From: Paracyclopina nana | Taxonomy: Eukaryota; Arthropoda; Copepoda; Cyclopoida; Cyclopettidae | Length of the DNA: 64,000 nucleotides | Direction of reading: 5' to 3' | Assembly: GCA_019096065.1 (NCBI GenBank) | Contig: JAGUCH010000002.1 | Span: 4,662,501-4,726,500, forward strand | Shown: positions 13,453 through 23,955 of the stretch, piece by piece | Layout of the letters: the number at the start of each line of letters is the position of its first letter | How positions within the stretch are numbered: the stretch's first letter is position 1 | The notes under the pieces: model-generated | What the model was told of the DNA's origin: nothing | Database searches by the model: none | The model's input: only the letters and a program-made list of their open reading frames with translations | Position numbers and translations under genes: made by a program

Positions 13453-13505
13453 TATATAAGCTGCACTGGATATATTTTCCAAATTAGACATTTTTTGACT
13501 CAGTT
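13453..13505 (+). promoter_or_regulatory. Core promoter: TATA boxes and TCAGTT initiator
   Basis: TATATAAG lies at 13453-13460 and TATATTTT at 13471-13478. A TCAGTT initiator starts at 13500, placing its A (13502) 31 bp after the second TATA box, the standard arthropod spacing. The start codon of the 179-residue gene follows 25 bp later, at 13527. TATA-type promoters usually mark tissue-specific or inducible genes; that is inference. Confidence 0.65.
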
Positions 13506-13526
13506 GCTCGTAGAAAGTTCGCTAAC

Positions 13527-14680
13527 ATGTCTGGAGAAGAAAAAGTTCTCGTCACAAATCGCTACAGAGTGGAAATATCTGGATTTGATGACGATAATTT
13601 AGAAGAGAGCTTTTCAGAGGCAGACTCCTCTGATGAAAATATTTTTCAACAAACAGGTGAGCACCTATTTTGTAAAATAATAATAATGAACTAAAAAAGC
13701 AAGTTGCTAAAGAGATCTTAAAGTTGAGGTTGCTGAAAAGGTTGTCAAGCAACGCAATTAATCTCCCTCGAATTACCCTTAATTTTAGCTAATCGAAAGT
13801 ACCGACATTCGCATAAATACGTTCATTTTTGTAGCACTTTAAATCAAGGATTAGAAAGCACTTGAAGAATGTAGGCGTTGCCAGGCATTTTTCATGTAAC
13901 TAAAAATAACATTCAAGTCAGCGCTATTTTTAAATGCATTCATAATGAAAGAAAGTCAAAACACAGTGAGTTCTTTAAGCGAAGTAAATATAAGGTTGGC
14001 ACACTTGAGTTATTTTTGCTTTTCAAGGGCCGAAGGCCATTTGGAATCTTAGTTAATAATTATGTCGATTGAGCGTGTTGCCACTGATTTAAAGGCAATT
14101 TTCTTAGAAAGCCTCCTTTTTTGCTTCCAGATGGAAAAGTTGTACATTGGCCTCCTAAATCTGAAGAAATTGAGCAAGAAAAATTAGAAAGCAGCCAGAC
14201 GCTGAAATACTCAAAGTTCAACAGCACTCAAATGGAGGAACAGCAACAAAGCTATCAACGCTCTAATTTAGCAACAGGTAAAAATACTTTTATTTTCTCA
14301 TACATCCTCAAGATTGCCGTAAGCAATAAATAAGGATAGCATTTACATTATGCTATTTCTTCAGAGCTCTTTCAACCCGGCAAGCTAAAGGCCGAAGATA
14401 GATGGAAGCCTATTGAGAGCACTATAGTGAAGCCCAATGAGGCTGCCAGTAGCGAAGTGGTTAGGCGCAAATTCAAGTCATTGGAGGAAGTGATAACATC
14501 TAATGGGCCAATGAAGCAGCATACCACCTATCATGTTCCACCAGGTGAGGAAAATTATGCAAAGCATAAGCAGCTCATTTATTTATGCTTTTTACAGGAA
14601 CAACAAGGACGCGTCGAGCTCAAGAAAACTATACGAAGCATTTGAAGATACCAGAGATAAACCCACAAAAGCAAATCTAA
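13527..14680 (+). CDS. Unrecognised 179-residue hydrophilic protein
   Basis: Four exons: 13527-13656, 14131-14277, 14365-14544 and 14598-14680. Every junction is a GT/AG pair in phase 1, and the frame closes at TAA 14678-14680. I do not recognise the family. The product has no signal peptide or membrane segment. Residues 20-42 are acidic (FDDDNLEES..SEADSSDE). The middle is Glu/Gln-rich with a possible short helix (SEEIEQEKLESSQ). Aromatic-proline patches follow (HWPPKSEE, RWKPIEST, TTYHVPPG), then a basic tail (RTRRAQENY). Such short, charged, Pro/Tyr-containing proteins often bind larger assemblies, but I assign no role. Consistent phase-1 introns, a TATA/initiator promoter just upstream and an AATAAA at 14794 make this a convincing gene. 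It converges on the RCC1-BTB gene. Confidence 0.82.
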
Positions 14681-14793
14681 CGACGTCACTCAGCTTATGC
14701 CTACTTAACCAACCTAACTAAAAATGGAGAAGAAAAATCTTTCAACTTGGCCATCCACTAAATCCATTCATCTGCAAATAACTAATAATACAA

Positions 14794-14799
14794 AATAAA
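14794..14799 (+). terminator. AATAAA signal of the 179-residue gene
   Basis: The first AATAAA after the stop (about 114 bp downstream). It lies 25 bp before the opposite-strand signal of the convergent RCC1-BTB gene. Confidence 0.6.
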
Positions 14800-14823
14800 A
14801 GAGCACTTACATAAGCAGGAGCA

Positions 14824-14829
14824 TTTATT
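14824..14829 (-). terminator. AATAAA signal of the RCC1-BTB gene
   Basis: TTTATT on plus reads AATAAA on minus, starting 7 bp past the last base of the RCC1-BTB stop codon. This implies a very short 3' UTR whose end lies close to, or overlaps, the 3' end of the convergent gene. Confidence 0.55.
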
Positions 14830-14835
14830 CCAGAA

Positions 14836-16479
14836 TCACAAGCCAAAAAATTCTTCAAATTCCGCACTATGCTTGAACTTTTCTCTCCTAGTAGCCTCTA
14901 TGATAAATGCTCGACAAACTTCGCCGTCAAGGTTGGAGAATGCTTCAGTCTCGACAATGTCTTCGATTTTCTCAAGGAAGAACTCAAAAAAGTATTCCTC
15001 GAGCATCCTCACCTCAAATTTCACAGCCACATGGTAGAGCAGGGCAGCATTTTTGACGGTCACAGCTCTTGCCAAATGGTCCACACTCAGCTTCTTCAAA
15101 TCGAAATCCAAGTAAGAGTGAGCAAGGTTCACCAGCTCAGCCAAATCCTCAGGAGATGTAAGATCGACTTGATTGGAGTAGAGATAGTGGAGGTACGCCT
15201 TGAAAACAAGGAAGGAATACTGGTTGATCTTCATGATCTTTTTGCCATTATCTAGCATGCAATCTCCGAGCTTGTTGTAGAGATATTCGCAGCGTTTTTT
15301 GAGTACGTCCTTGTGGGCATAAAGTCTTCGGCCATCCACAATGAACACAACGTCTGCCGTCTTGCTACAATTGAAAGCCATCTTTGCATCGGCCTTTGAC
15401 TTGAGTTTAGGGTTCACTTTGATGACGCCCGGATAACACGAGTGGCCCAAACGGAAGGCTTCCATCAGGCTGTCGCATTTGAATTTCAACGCTTTGACAT
15501 ATCGTCCTTGGTAAGTGCCCCAAACGTAACAAGTTTTGGAGGGCTCGACGAAAGCAGCGCACATGCGCGTGCTCCAAAAGGCCGATATTTCAGTGATGTC
15601 TACACCATATTCTAGAATGATTTCCGGCTTGGTGCGCTCATTGTCACCCCATTTATACAGCAAGTGACACCCGCAAGCAAGACCAAAATCCCGACCACAG
15701 ACAATCTTCTCGTGGAAGCCTCCGTCCAAGGTGTTTAAAAAAGCAGGGGTTAGTTGGGTTACTTTGTTCCCAATGCCAAGCTGACCGCTGCCATTATTGC
15801 CCCAAGTAAGAACCGGACCTCTGCTCAACACAATCAGCGAGAAAAAATATCCGCAAGCAATGCTTTCAGCATGAAACCGAGGGAAATCGCGGGCAATGAC
15901 CTTTTTGGGAGCTATGGCGGGAATCGTGGTGCCATCGCCAATTTGGCCATACTCATTCCCTCCCCAAGCAAAAACTTCCCCATCTTGAGTCAAAGCCAAG
16001 CTTAAAATGTAATGAACAGCATAGAATAAGGAATTTTTTTTTACAAATAAAGATAACTACCTATGATAGCATCCACTAGCTATGGCAGTGACAAACTTTC
16101 CCTTGAGACCTCCTTCAACCAGCCTAGGAAGGAGTACGTCCACATCACTCCCATTTCCAAGTTGGCCTTTGTAATTTTTGCCCCATAGATAGGCATGGCC
16201 TCTTTGGGACATGGCCACAACATGTTTAGCTCCAAAGGCAAAGTCGGTGATCCTTTTCTGGCAAAGGGCCACGACCTTTCGAGGCCGAAGAGAAGGCTTT
16301 TCGTCGCCCACTCCGTGCAACCCGTCCAAATTTTCGCCGATCGCAAAAACGTCATCTTCGGTCGTGACCAAAAATGCTTCATCCGGCTTGTACACCCACG
16401 CAAACTTGACATTGTTGAGGAAATCATCCTCAAGATCCGCAAGGAGGGCCCACTTCTTCAAGCTTTGAGGGCTCACCAT
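14836..16479 (-). CDS. RCC1 and BTB domain protein (RCBTB1/2-like)
   Basis: Two coding exons on minus: 16479-16061 and 16000-14836, giving 527 residues, close to the 531 of vertebrate RCBTB1. The junction rebuilds a canonical RCC1 repeat, GCYHSLALTQDGEVFAWG. RCC1-type repeats (HAYLWGKNYKGQLGNG, VFAWGGNEYGQIGDGT, VLTWGNNGSGQLGIG) fill about residues 35-340, and the last repeats are degenerate. A BTB/POZ domain follows at about 354-455 (ADVVFIVDGRRLYAHKDVLKKR), then a BACK-like helical tail to the end. RCBTB proteins are thought to be Cullin-3 substrate adaptors through the BTB domain; that is family knowledge. I chose the ATG at 16479 (context ACCATGG). A few codons upstream are open, but an acceptor at about 16505 shows the 5' UTR is spliced. 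It is tail to tail with the 179-residue gene. Confidence 0.93.
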
Positions 16480-16505
16480 GGTAGTTGAAGAAAATACCAA
16501 AACCT

Positions 16506-19500
16506 GAAATTATGTTATGATGTAAAAAATGAAACTTCCCCGCAAACTTAATTCAAGCTCCAAGTCTAACCTCGAACCCAAATTAAGCGAAAGTCGAAGA
16601 CCGACTGGCTCCAATTACCGAATCACGAAAAAAGGAAAAAGAATGAATTGAAGTAAATGTGCGAAAGTCTCCAATTTACCAAATAAACCGCCAACTTTAC
16701 AAATAGGATTGAAAAGCAAGTCTGGTAGCACGTTTCCGATATTAATTTGTTCGGCCTCAAGTTGTTCGGACGGAAATTTCTTATTTTCAGTCACACAACC
16801 TTTCAATTTGGGGCACAGGAAATCGGCACATATTTCGCTCAGCGGTCAGGGCTGAGGTCAGGTGTGTGCCATCGCAGATGGCAAAATGCTTAGTTGTGCT
16901 TAATTTATTCAGTAAAGAGGCATTTTTTCAAGCCCAATTTATTCATGGCTACAAAAAAATATGATTTTGTTTTAATCTTACCATTTTGCAAGGTCTTGTT
17001 TGCTAAAAAATCAACTTTTTAGCCAATTTTAAAGCTGGCATTTGGGCTTGCTAGTGTTAAAATTAAAAGTGCTACCAGATTAGTGTAGGCAATGAAAGTG
17101 GCTGCTTTATGTTAATCAGCTGGCTCTTTAGGACTTTTATTGAGCTCAAATTCTGGTAACGACTCTTATCCAAAATGGCCGATGGGGTATCTGCGCTCAC
17201 GCGAATATGACGTCATGCCATCTCAATTTAACGCCATCTAGTGCACAATGCTTTGCTCCGAGTCCCTATAACTCTCTTTTTACAATCACTTCATTTTTCT
17301 TGTCAATTTTACTTATCATTAGTAGTTTTATCTTCATCATCAATTGATTGGCTTTATGGTCAAAAAGGCTGGCCAGTTTACCGATCAAATACTATTAAAT
17401 GCTTTCGAAGAATGAAAAAAAATCAAAACTCTGTTCAATGTTTCAACTTTAAAGGCAGCTGATTTGTCCACGTGTGATCCCAATTGAGACAAAGAAGAGC
17501 CAAACCTGGTCATTCATCAGGGAGATTTCAAGTGGAACCAAAACCACTGTTGAACTACGAACTTCTGCTCCTCTTGGTTCTACTTGGCTTCCCAAGCATT
17601 AACACATATAACACACGTGCAAAATTGACACCAGAGTCCAACTTTTGTGTACAGTATACAGGGTGGGTTATTACAGCTTATCATTAGGTTGCACAACCTG
17701 TATCAAAACCATCTGATTCTAGCCATGGAAGTTACAAACATTTTTGGCACACAAAAATTCCTTGTGCATAGGGTAATTCTATAGCCCACTACCATTCAAC
17801 CACCATTGTTAGGCCAAGACATATTAACTAAGTGTACCGTGTAAACATCTTCAAGATTGATACGTCTCGTAAATTATTAGAAGAGTTTATCCTTGAAAAT
17901 GTAATTTAATGGGTTAGCAGCATCGGAACATTACACCCCACCTTAACGCAACCTCTACAATTTCAATGGAGAACAAAGAGCGAGCAGGTGTACGCTTTAA
18001 AGTTGAACTTTGAATTATGTCTCTAATTTCTTGAAGATTTGCGCTTTGACTTCGCGCTTGGTTAGCAAAGCGAAAAGTTTCGTGAGCGCTAGCGCGTGCG
18101 CAAACCTTTGCACCTCATTCCCCGGAATTCTAGTAGGACCATTCATTTTTGAGGGAATTTTAAAATGAACAAATAATTGCGTTTTATGAAGAACAATATG
18201 CATCCTGACTCTATTTCGGGCATCTTAAAATGCACGTTTGCAATGAGACAGTCACTGAATTCTCTTAGTTTGATCCAAATAGAAAGAAATGCACCAACAT
18301 TAGGGACATGCGCCGCTTTTGCTCACCGAGTCACTGATTTTGTTCCTAACAAAAGGCAAATATCAAATTATACGAACAAAATCCTATTAAAAACGGCTAA
18401 CAAAAGTCCTTTTGAGCTCTGCTATCCAGTCTTACATGTTGCTGTTTTCACTATTGCTAGCTTCTCAATGCGAAAAGATCATCGCTATGTTTATGACATC
18501 TTTCCGATTTGTGTAAGCTCAGTAAAGTATTCGCTTCTCAACCACTATAAAGAGTCTCTATTTTGTGAAGAAGACTGGGAGGAAGTGGCTTGAATTGAAT
18601 GATGTCAGTGCACTTGGCTTCTCTCAAGGCAGGTGCTTCCGTTCACCTACTACATACTATCAGTTTATTGTGTCTCATCAAAATCCTCTCAATTAAAAGG
18701 TTAAGCATGGTTCAAAACAAAGTGCTGGTAAAGATCAGTAATTCTTAAATATTTATAAAGTCAATGTGCATACATGTAGCTAAAGCTAAAGATAACAAGC
18801 TATTCTCTCTTTTTCTGAGTACTATACTTATAGGGAGCAAAAAACTTTTTACAATGTCACCAAAAATTAAGCTAGTCAAAGCAAGTATTTCAGTATTTCT
18901 TCGCCAAAATAAATTGGACACAAGATGCCATAGTTCAAAAGAGGCACACCTTTTTCCTCGGCTTTGCCATTACGTTCAACAAAATTCCCATGTTCTTTTC
19001 TCTACTTATATGTTTGTCTTCTCCCCCAATAGAGCACAAAAGGTGTAATGAACTTCCTCAGCATTTTGACGACAAGAAAAAACCGCTCGAAAACAGAAAA
19101 TAAAGGAATGGCCCATTTGGAAGGTTGTTTTTACGTAAGCTCTAATGGGCACTTTTGATTCATTTCGTCGCTCTTTTCATTTTTAAGAAGAAGATTGCGT
19201 TTTTGATAAGCTAAAAGGGAAACCTACTTCCTGACCGGATAGCGCCACGCGTTGAAATCTCTCAAGAAATGTGGAAAGGAAAAAACAGCTGAAGTTGAAA
19301 TAGATCAACTAGATGTGCCGATCTCACATCAGATGAAATTTCTTTCGGTTTTGCTTAAAATCAAGTGAAATAGCTAAAGCATTACTTACAAATAAAGCAA
19401 TATCAGACAAAAAATATTCTGACAATTACTTGCTTGTAGAAATTGAGTGGTCTCTTGCTTCTGAGAGTAGCAAACCTATTTAATGCTTCAACCCAATTAA

Positions 19501-20560
19501 TTAACTGAAGCTTCTATGGAAATAACTTCACTCTAAGAATTTTTAATGCTGTACGTAACATTTTTTCTCTTCATTATTACCAAACTTCCGTTTTCTATTA
19601 AAGTCAAATATTGTCATTTAACATCACAAAATGTTAATTGCTCAAAAGATTTCATAATTAAGACATTTCCTGTTAGTTCTTTTTTATGGGAAACTCTTAA
19701 AAAAGCCAACAGCAATTTACGATAGTGAAAATAATGATTGCTGGAAATATTTGGCCTTTTGGCCATAAAATCGTAATTATACATCGTACTTATTTTGCAA
19801 ATGTTCACGTTGGGCCAAAATCCGAAAAAAACTGTTTGTCTCGAAAAATAGTTGTGCATTACTGGATTCACCACCGCATGCGTAAAAATAAAGCATATTG
19901 GTTTTTTTGGCATAAGTGAAACTATGGTATAAGCAATTTTTGGAGAAAAGGGCAATAAACTTGTTGCTTTCGTGCACCTGCTCACAGTAGTGATTTCATT
20001 TCTATTGCACATTGACTCCGCCCTTTAGTCTTTGCCTACTGCAAGGAAATGGAGATTTGTAGTCATCTACTTAAGAGGCGGTTTAACCATTGGAAGCAGA
20101 TTAAAATAACAAACAAATTTAGTTTTTTCCTGAAAGTATATGCTTATATTTCAAAAGCGCTTTAAATTAGATCAAGGAATGAACAGGTGAGACCAAAAAT
20201 AATGTGTGCAGGTGGCAGCTTCAAGCTCTGATGCTCGCAAGATTTCTACTCTAATATCTATCATTTTTAAACCACTCTTCACTATACTGTTTCTGGTATC
20301 ATCCATGATTTGAGCTCGTTTAAAGTGGTTGTGCCGCAAAATCCGAACGAAACTGTTATCTTATATGAAGGATGAGACAATTGAAGGACTGTAATGTGAT
20401 CCTACCTGCCTGAAAGCAGCAATCAGCATGCATCACATTTCACACATTCTTCAAATCCTTGCGAATTTTCATATGGAGCAAAACATTGGAATATTCGACA
20501 ATAATAGCTTTAGTGAAACTGCTAATTTAAAAATATTGGGTTAAAAAAGAAAAAATGTTT
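16506..20560. other. Upstream of the RCC1-BTB gene; gene-poor
   Basis: The first 300-400 bp probably hold the 5' UTR intron and promoter of the minus-strand RCC1-BTB gene. A 138-codon plus frame at 18177-18593 has no recognisable features. A small GCGC-rich spot occurs at 18050-18105. No mobile element with clear ends was seen. Confidence 0.3.
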
Positions 20561-20670
20561 TGTCAGAAGTGGGATTCGAACCCACGCCCTCATTCGAGGA
20601 CCAGAATACTCCAGTAAAGAGCAAGGCTATCCCTTGAGTCTGGCGCCTTAGACCGCTCGGCCATCCTGAC
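20561..20670 (-). tRNA. tRNA-Leu (CAA) with 26-nt intron
   Basis: Read on minus it starts GTCAGGATGGCCGAGCGGTC, with D-loop and A-box of a type II tRNA. It has an anticodon stem CCAGA/TCTGG, a long variable arm, and a T arm GGTTCGAATCC closing to TTCTGAC with discriminator A at 20561. The anticodon CAA is at 20636-20634. A 26-nt intron (20632-20607) sits one base 3' of the anticodon, the standard nuclear position. Eukaryotic tRNA-Leu(CAA) genes characteristically carry this intron. Sequence and stems look intact, so it is probably functional. Confidence 0.95.
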
Positions 20671-22899
20671 TTGAATAATTATAGCGTAATATAAACAATA
20701 ATAATTATTACTTGGATTAGAATGACGCTTGAAAAGTTTTAATGTTTAAAAACAGCTGCATACCATGTTCGTCGTTTCAAAGTTTTGAGGCAGTTTTGAG
20801 TGCCGCGTTCCAGGTGAATGCTTGCCGTTATTGGCCAAGACATATTTCTTGCTCGCTGAGGATTGGTCGTTGGTGGCACAGGTGCAAAGTTGACTTGGGT
20901 CTCGTTTGGTTGGCCAACCAAAACGACTCGAAAGAACAATACCGAGAGTTGGACACACAAATGACAACTTGTTGCAGCAGGAGAAATCATTACAGAAGCA
21001 GGTGTGCCCTCATTTCGGTCAAAGTTGAAAAATCTGCACTAAAACTTTCCAAACCATATCTGCACTAATTTGATAACATAACGCAAAAATGACGCTGGAA
21101 TTTGAATTGAAATTTGCTGCAGCGCTTATAACTTATGGTTTGCATGCATAACTAGCAAGCTTTGAAAATTATCCGAAAAGTCTATCTGTCGAGGTAATTA
21201 GAATCTAATTTTAAAAATTGGTTATTGCGAGGCATCCTATTAAAAATTGTCAATTATTATTTGCGAAAGAAAGGCCAGGGCTTGTCATGCATTTGCCAAA
21301 GTATAGTAAAACATTGCATGAACTTGCGTGCAATGTAGCTTATAAGAGACCAATTAGTGTCACACGCAATCACAATTTCGATGTATGTGTGATCACAGAT
21401 TTAGCAGGTTATTTGCAATCGGGTTATGCAAACACATAGGTGGTATACTTGTATACTTGATTGCTTGCAGTAAGCTTTATTTTAAGCCCAATTGCGGTGC
21501 TAGGGGGCGCTGCTAAAATTCGAACACCAAATATTGGCGTATGAAGCGGGTTCATAGAAGTTTCCGCTTTTTCTTGATTCTTTCATAAATAATAAGAGTA
21601 ATAAAAGGATACATTACAATCTTTCCAACACCATCGAAGTAGATCAGACCCGAAAAAAGCAAAAAATCCAAAATATCGGCTCAAATTACCATAAAAAAGA
21701 TTGCCATTCCCACTCACACAAATGCAGACAGACAATTGTTCAGCCACTACAGATATCCTTAAGGAGTTATTTCTTTCCCTTTAGGCAAATTTCTTGCTGT
21801 GATATAATATTTTCAGGAATTCACTACAGAAAACGTTCAAAATTGAAATTTAGGTTTAGTTTAGATCATTACGTAATCTAATGGCTTTAAGAGCGCCAAG
21901 CATCTAACGCCATCTGTGGCGGCTTCGACAACTAAATCGGTGCAGTGCAAGCAATCAAGTATTGAAATTAAAAGTCAAAATTAAGCCTCTTACATACCTC
22001 CACGCAAGATGATCTATAATATAAGGTTACATACTAACTGAGCTTCACTTCTTTGCGTTTCTGGACTTCACTATGGTACCGGCCTTTCTGACGAAAAAAA
22101 ATGAACACTGTTAATCTCATCAACTTGAGCAATCTCATTTGTTGACTGAGATTCTCAAAAAACGCCATCATTGTGAACTTTTGAGGATTAAAAAAATCTG
22201 GCAACGCTCACTTCAAAACAATAAAATATTCCGCAAATATTAGCAACATTGGATTAAAGGAGTAGATGTGGAAAGTAGCACTGACACTGACCTTAGCCTT
22301 ACCTGTTTTTAGGTCTGGGCTAGATAATAAAAAGTGAATGAAGGTAATGTTAATTATATTATTCATGGTGCATAAATAATCATGATTCAAGTATTAATTG
22401 CATTTCAAAATGAAAAATTAGGGAATGATTTAAGCAATCATGTGCTCTCCAGCATGGTTCTGGTCGCTAGCAAGTAAATTTTCAGGTAGAAAAGGAAATG
22501 AAAGCGCTCTAACGCAAATAAAAAAATTGGTGTAGACCTTTAGTTTTAAGTTCTAAGTTTCAAATCTGTTCGAGTTTTCAGACATCATCGTACGAGTTTT
22601 CCCACGTTATTCAAATTCATTTTTGCGAGTTTAAGATCCTCGTCACCTGTTGATACCAAAAACTTTACGGCGGTTTTTGAAGGGACAAAAAAAAATTTAT
22701 ATACTGTAATACGATTTCCTCGTGTTATAATTCAGTTTACCGATCCGACTCAGCTCTTTTATATCACAGTTCTTTCTAGGCAATTTGGGGGATATTAAAT
22801 TCTTAACGGCCCTGGAATCAAATTCGAGGGATTTTAAGTAGTTTAATGCCCCTCATATTCCATGGAACTAATCCAAAGAAGTTAGAAAAAAGAGAGAAT
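20671..22899. other. Gene-poor AT-rich interval after the tRNA
   Basis: No coding or RNA gene was recognised. Overlapping frames near 20740-21070 on both strands are mutual shadows without domain features. Confidence 0.3.
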
Positions 22900-22968
22900 C
22901 ATCCAAGATTTGAACCTCAGCCAGTTGGATCAGCATTCCAATACTCTAACCACTGAGCTATGGAAACA
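22900..22968 (-). pseudogene. tRNA-like fragment or SINE head 1
   Basis: Minus-strand reading gives a good A-box (TAGCTCAGTGG, 22960-22950) and B-box (GGTTCAAATCT, 22916-22906) at tRNA spacing. The anticodon and T stems are mismatched and no clean acceptor stem forms. It is best read as a tRNA-derived repeat or decayed tRNA gene. Confidence 0.6.
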
Positions 22969-23028
22969 CCATGAAAATTGCATGCTATGTATAGGACTTA
23001 AACATAATTTAAGCCAGATAAAGAAACC

Positions 23029-23112
23029 AAAAAAATAGGTATGACTGGGGTTTGAACCCTAGACTGCGGGATCAAGAGCCAAGCACTCTATCCACTATGC
23101 CATAGGTGCACC
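23029..23112 (-). pseudogene. tRNA-like fragment or SINE head 2 with T7 terminator
   Basis: On minus: A-box-like TGGCATAGTGG (23102-23092), B-box GGTTCAAACCC (23058-23048), and a T stem with one mismatch. A run of seven T (23035-23029) follows, which would stop RNA polymerase III. The cloverleaf is incomplete at the anticodon stem. It is on the same strand as, and about 60 bp from, the first tRNA-like unit, suggesting a composite tRNA-derived element. Confidence 0.6.
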
Positions 23113-23291
23113 TCACAGGAAATGTATTTTTAAAGTCTGTTTTATTGCTCTCAAACCACTGGATGCTAGCTAATGAGAGCCAGTGATTTATAGCATAAAA
23201 ACCGAGCAGCATTTTCTAGGGCACAGGGCAGCCCGGTAACTTCATTAAAACACTCGAAAATCGTATTACAGTATATAAAATTGTATATTTT

Positions 23292-23466
23292 GAGCTGGGG
23301 CACATAAAGTAGGGTCATTAAATAGCTGACCTCGGATTTTAAAATGGAAAAACACTCGTACAATTACAGCCCTCGCAGGCTCGGGCTAGTAAAGCTGTAC
23401 TCGAGTTTTCCCATTTTAAAATCCTCACTCAGCTATTTAATGACCCTACTTTATGTGCCCCAGCTC
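23292..23466. mobile_element. 175-bp hairpin (foldback) element
   Basis: The left arm begins GAGCTGGGGCACATAAAG and the right arm ends with its near-exact reverse complement CTTTATGTGCCCCAGCTC. Complementarity continues through GTCATTAAATAGCTGA and TTTTAAAATGG, leaving a short GC-containing loop near 23370-23385. There is no coding capacity. It behaves as a MITE-type foldback. No clear target duplication was identified. Confidence 0.75.
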
Positions 23467-23871
23467 GAAATAAATAACTATTATTTGCGCTCTGAACTCT
23501 ATTTTTCTCGCGAAAACGTTTAGTGAAAATCGGCTTACGAAGACCGGAGCTGGAGGAACGTTTTTGCAATATTTCACGACCGATATCGAGCAGAGTTTTT
23601 GTTCCGAGCCAAGATTTTAGAGCGAGCGGCCAAGTCGAGTTTCAATTCGCTCCATTTCTTCTTAGCGATCAGCTTGTTTAGTTGAAAGTTAAAACAGCTG
23701 ATCTGAGCGGACAAGTGAGACAACAGTAAACTCGGGAAGCTAGTGTGCGAAGATCGAAAGTTGAGCAGTTCATTAGAATCGATGTGAATTTACAATGGAA
23801 GAAGCGAGATCGCAACTCCAACCCTTTTCGGGTGGAAGAATTAAGCGTGGTGGATTGGAAACTTGACGAAA

Positions 23872-23955
23872 ATGGAGGATTTTAGCGGAGCGATGAGAGG
23901 CCGTCAGCCGGGTGATGACCTCGAAATTGGCGTGGAGACTTGGGTCAATTCTCAG
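23872..23955 (+). CDS. Candidate first coding exon (28 codons), uncertain
   Basis: An ATG in the context GACGAAAATGG opens 28 codons (start MEDFSGAMRGRQPGDD, acidic) and ends at CAG before GTAACA, a passable donor. Base composition of 23.5-23.95 kb is less AT-biased than the surroundings, as in a 5' exon with promoter. No partner exon was found. The exon ends in phase 0, so it cannot splice directly to the phase-1 acceptor at 29962. This may be chance. Confidence 0.25.

Noticed and set aside
18177..18593. 138-codon open frame on plus
   Set aside because: No recognisable motif, poor start context, residue composition typical of AT-rich chance frames, and no splice partner or polyadenylation signal.
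20739..21068. Overlapping frames of 73-108 codons on both strands near the tRNA
   Set aside because: Mutual shadows with no domain and no splice or promoter evidence.
22900..22968. Functional tRNA gene
   Set aside because: A and B boxes are good, but the anticodon, T and acceptor stems do not pair cleanly.
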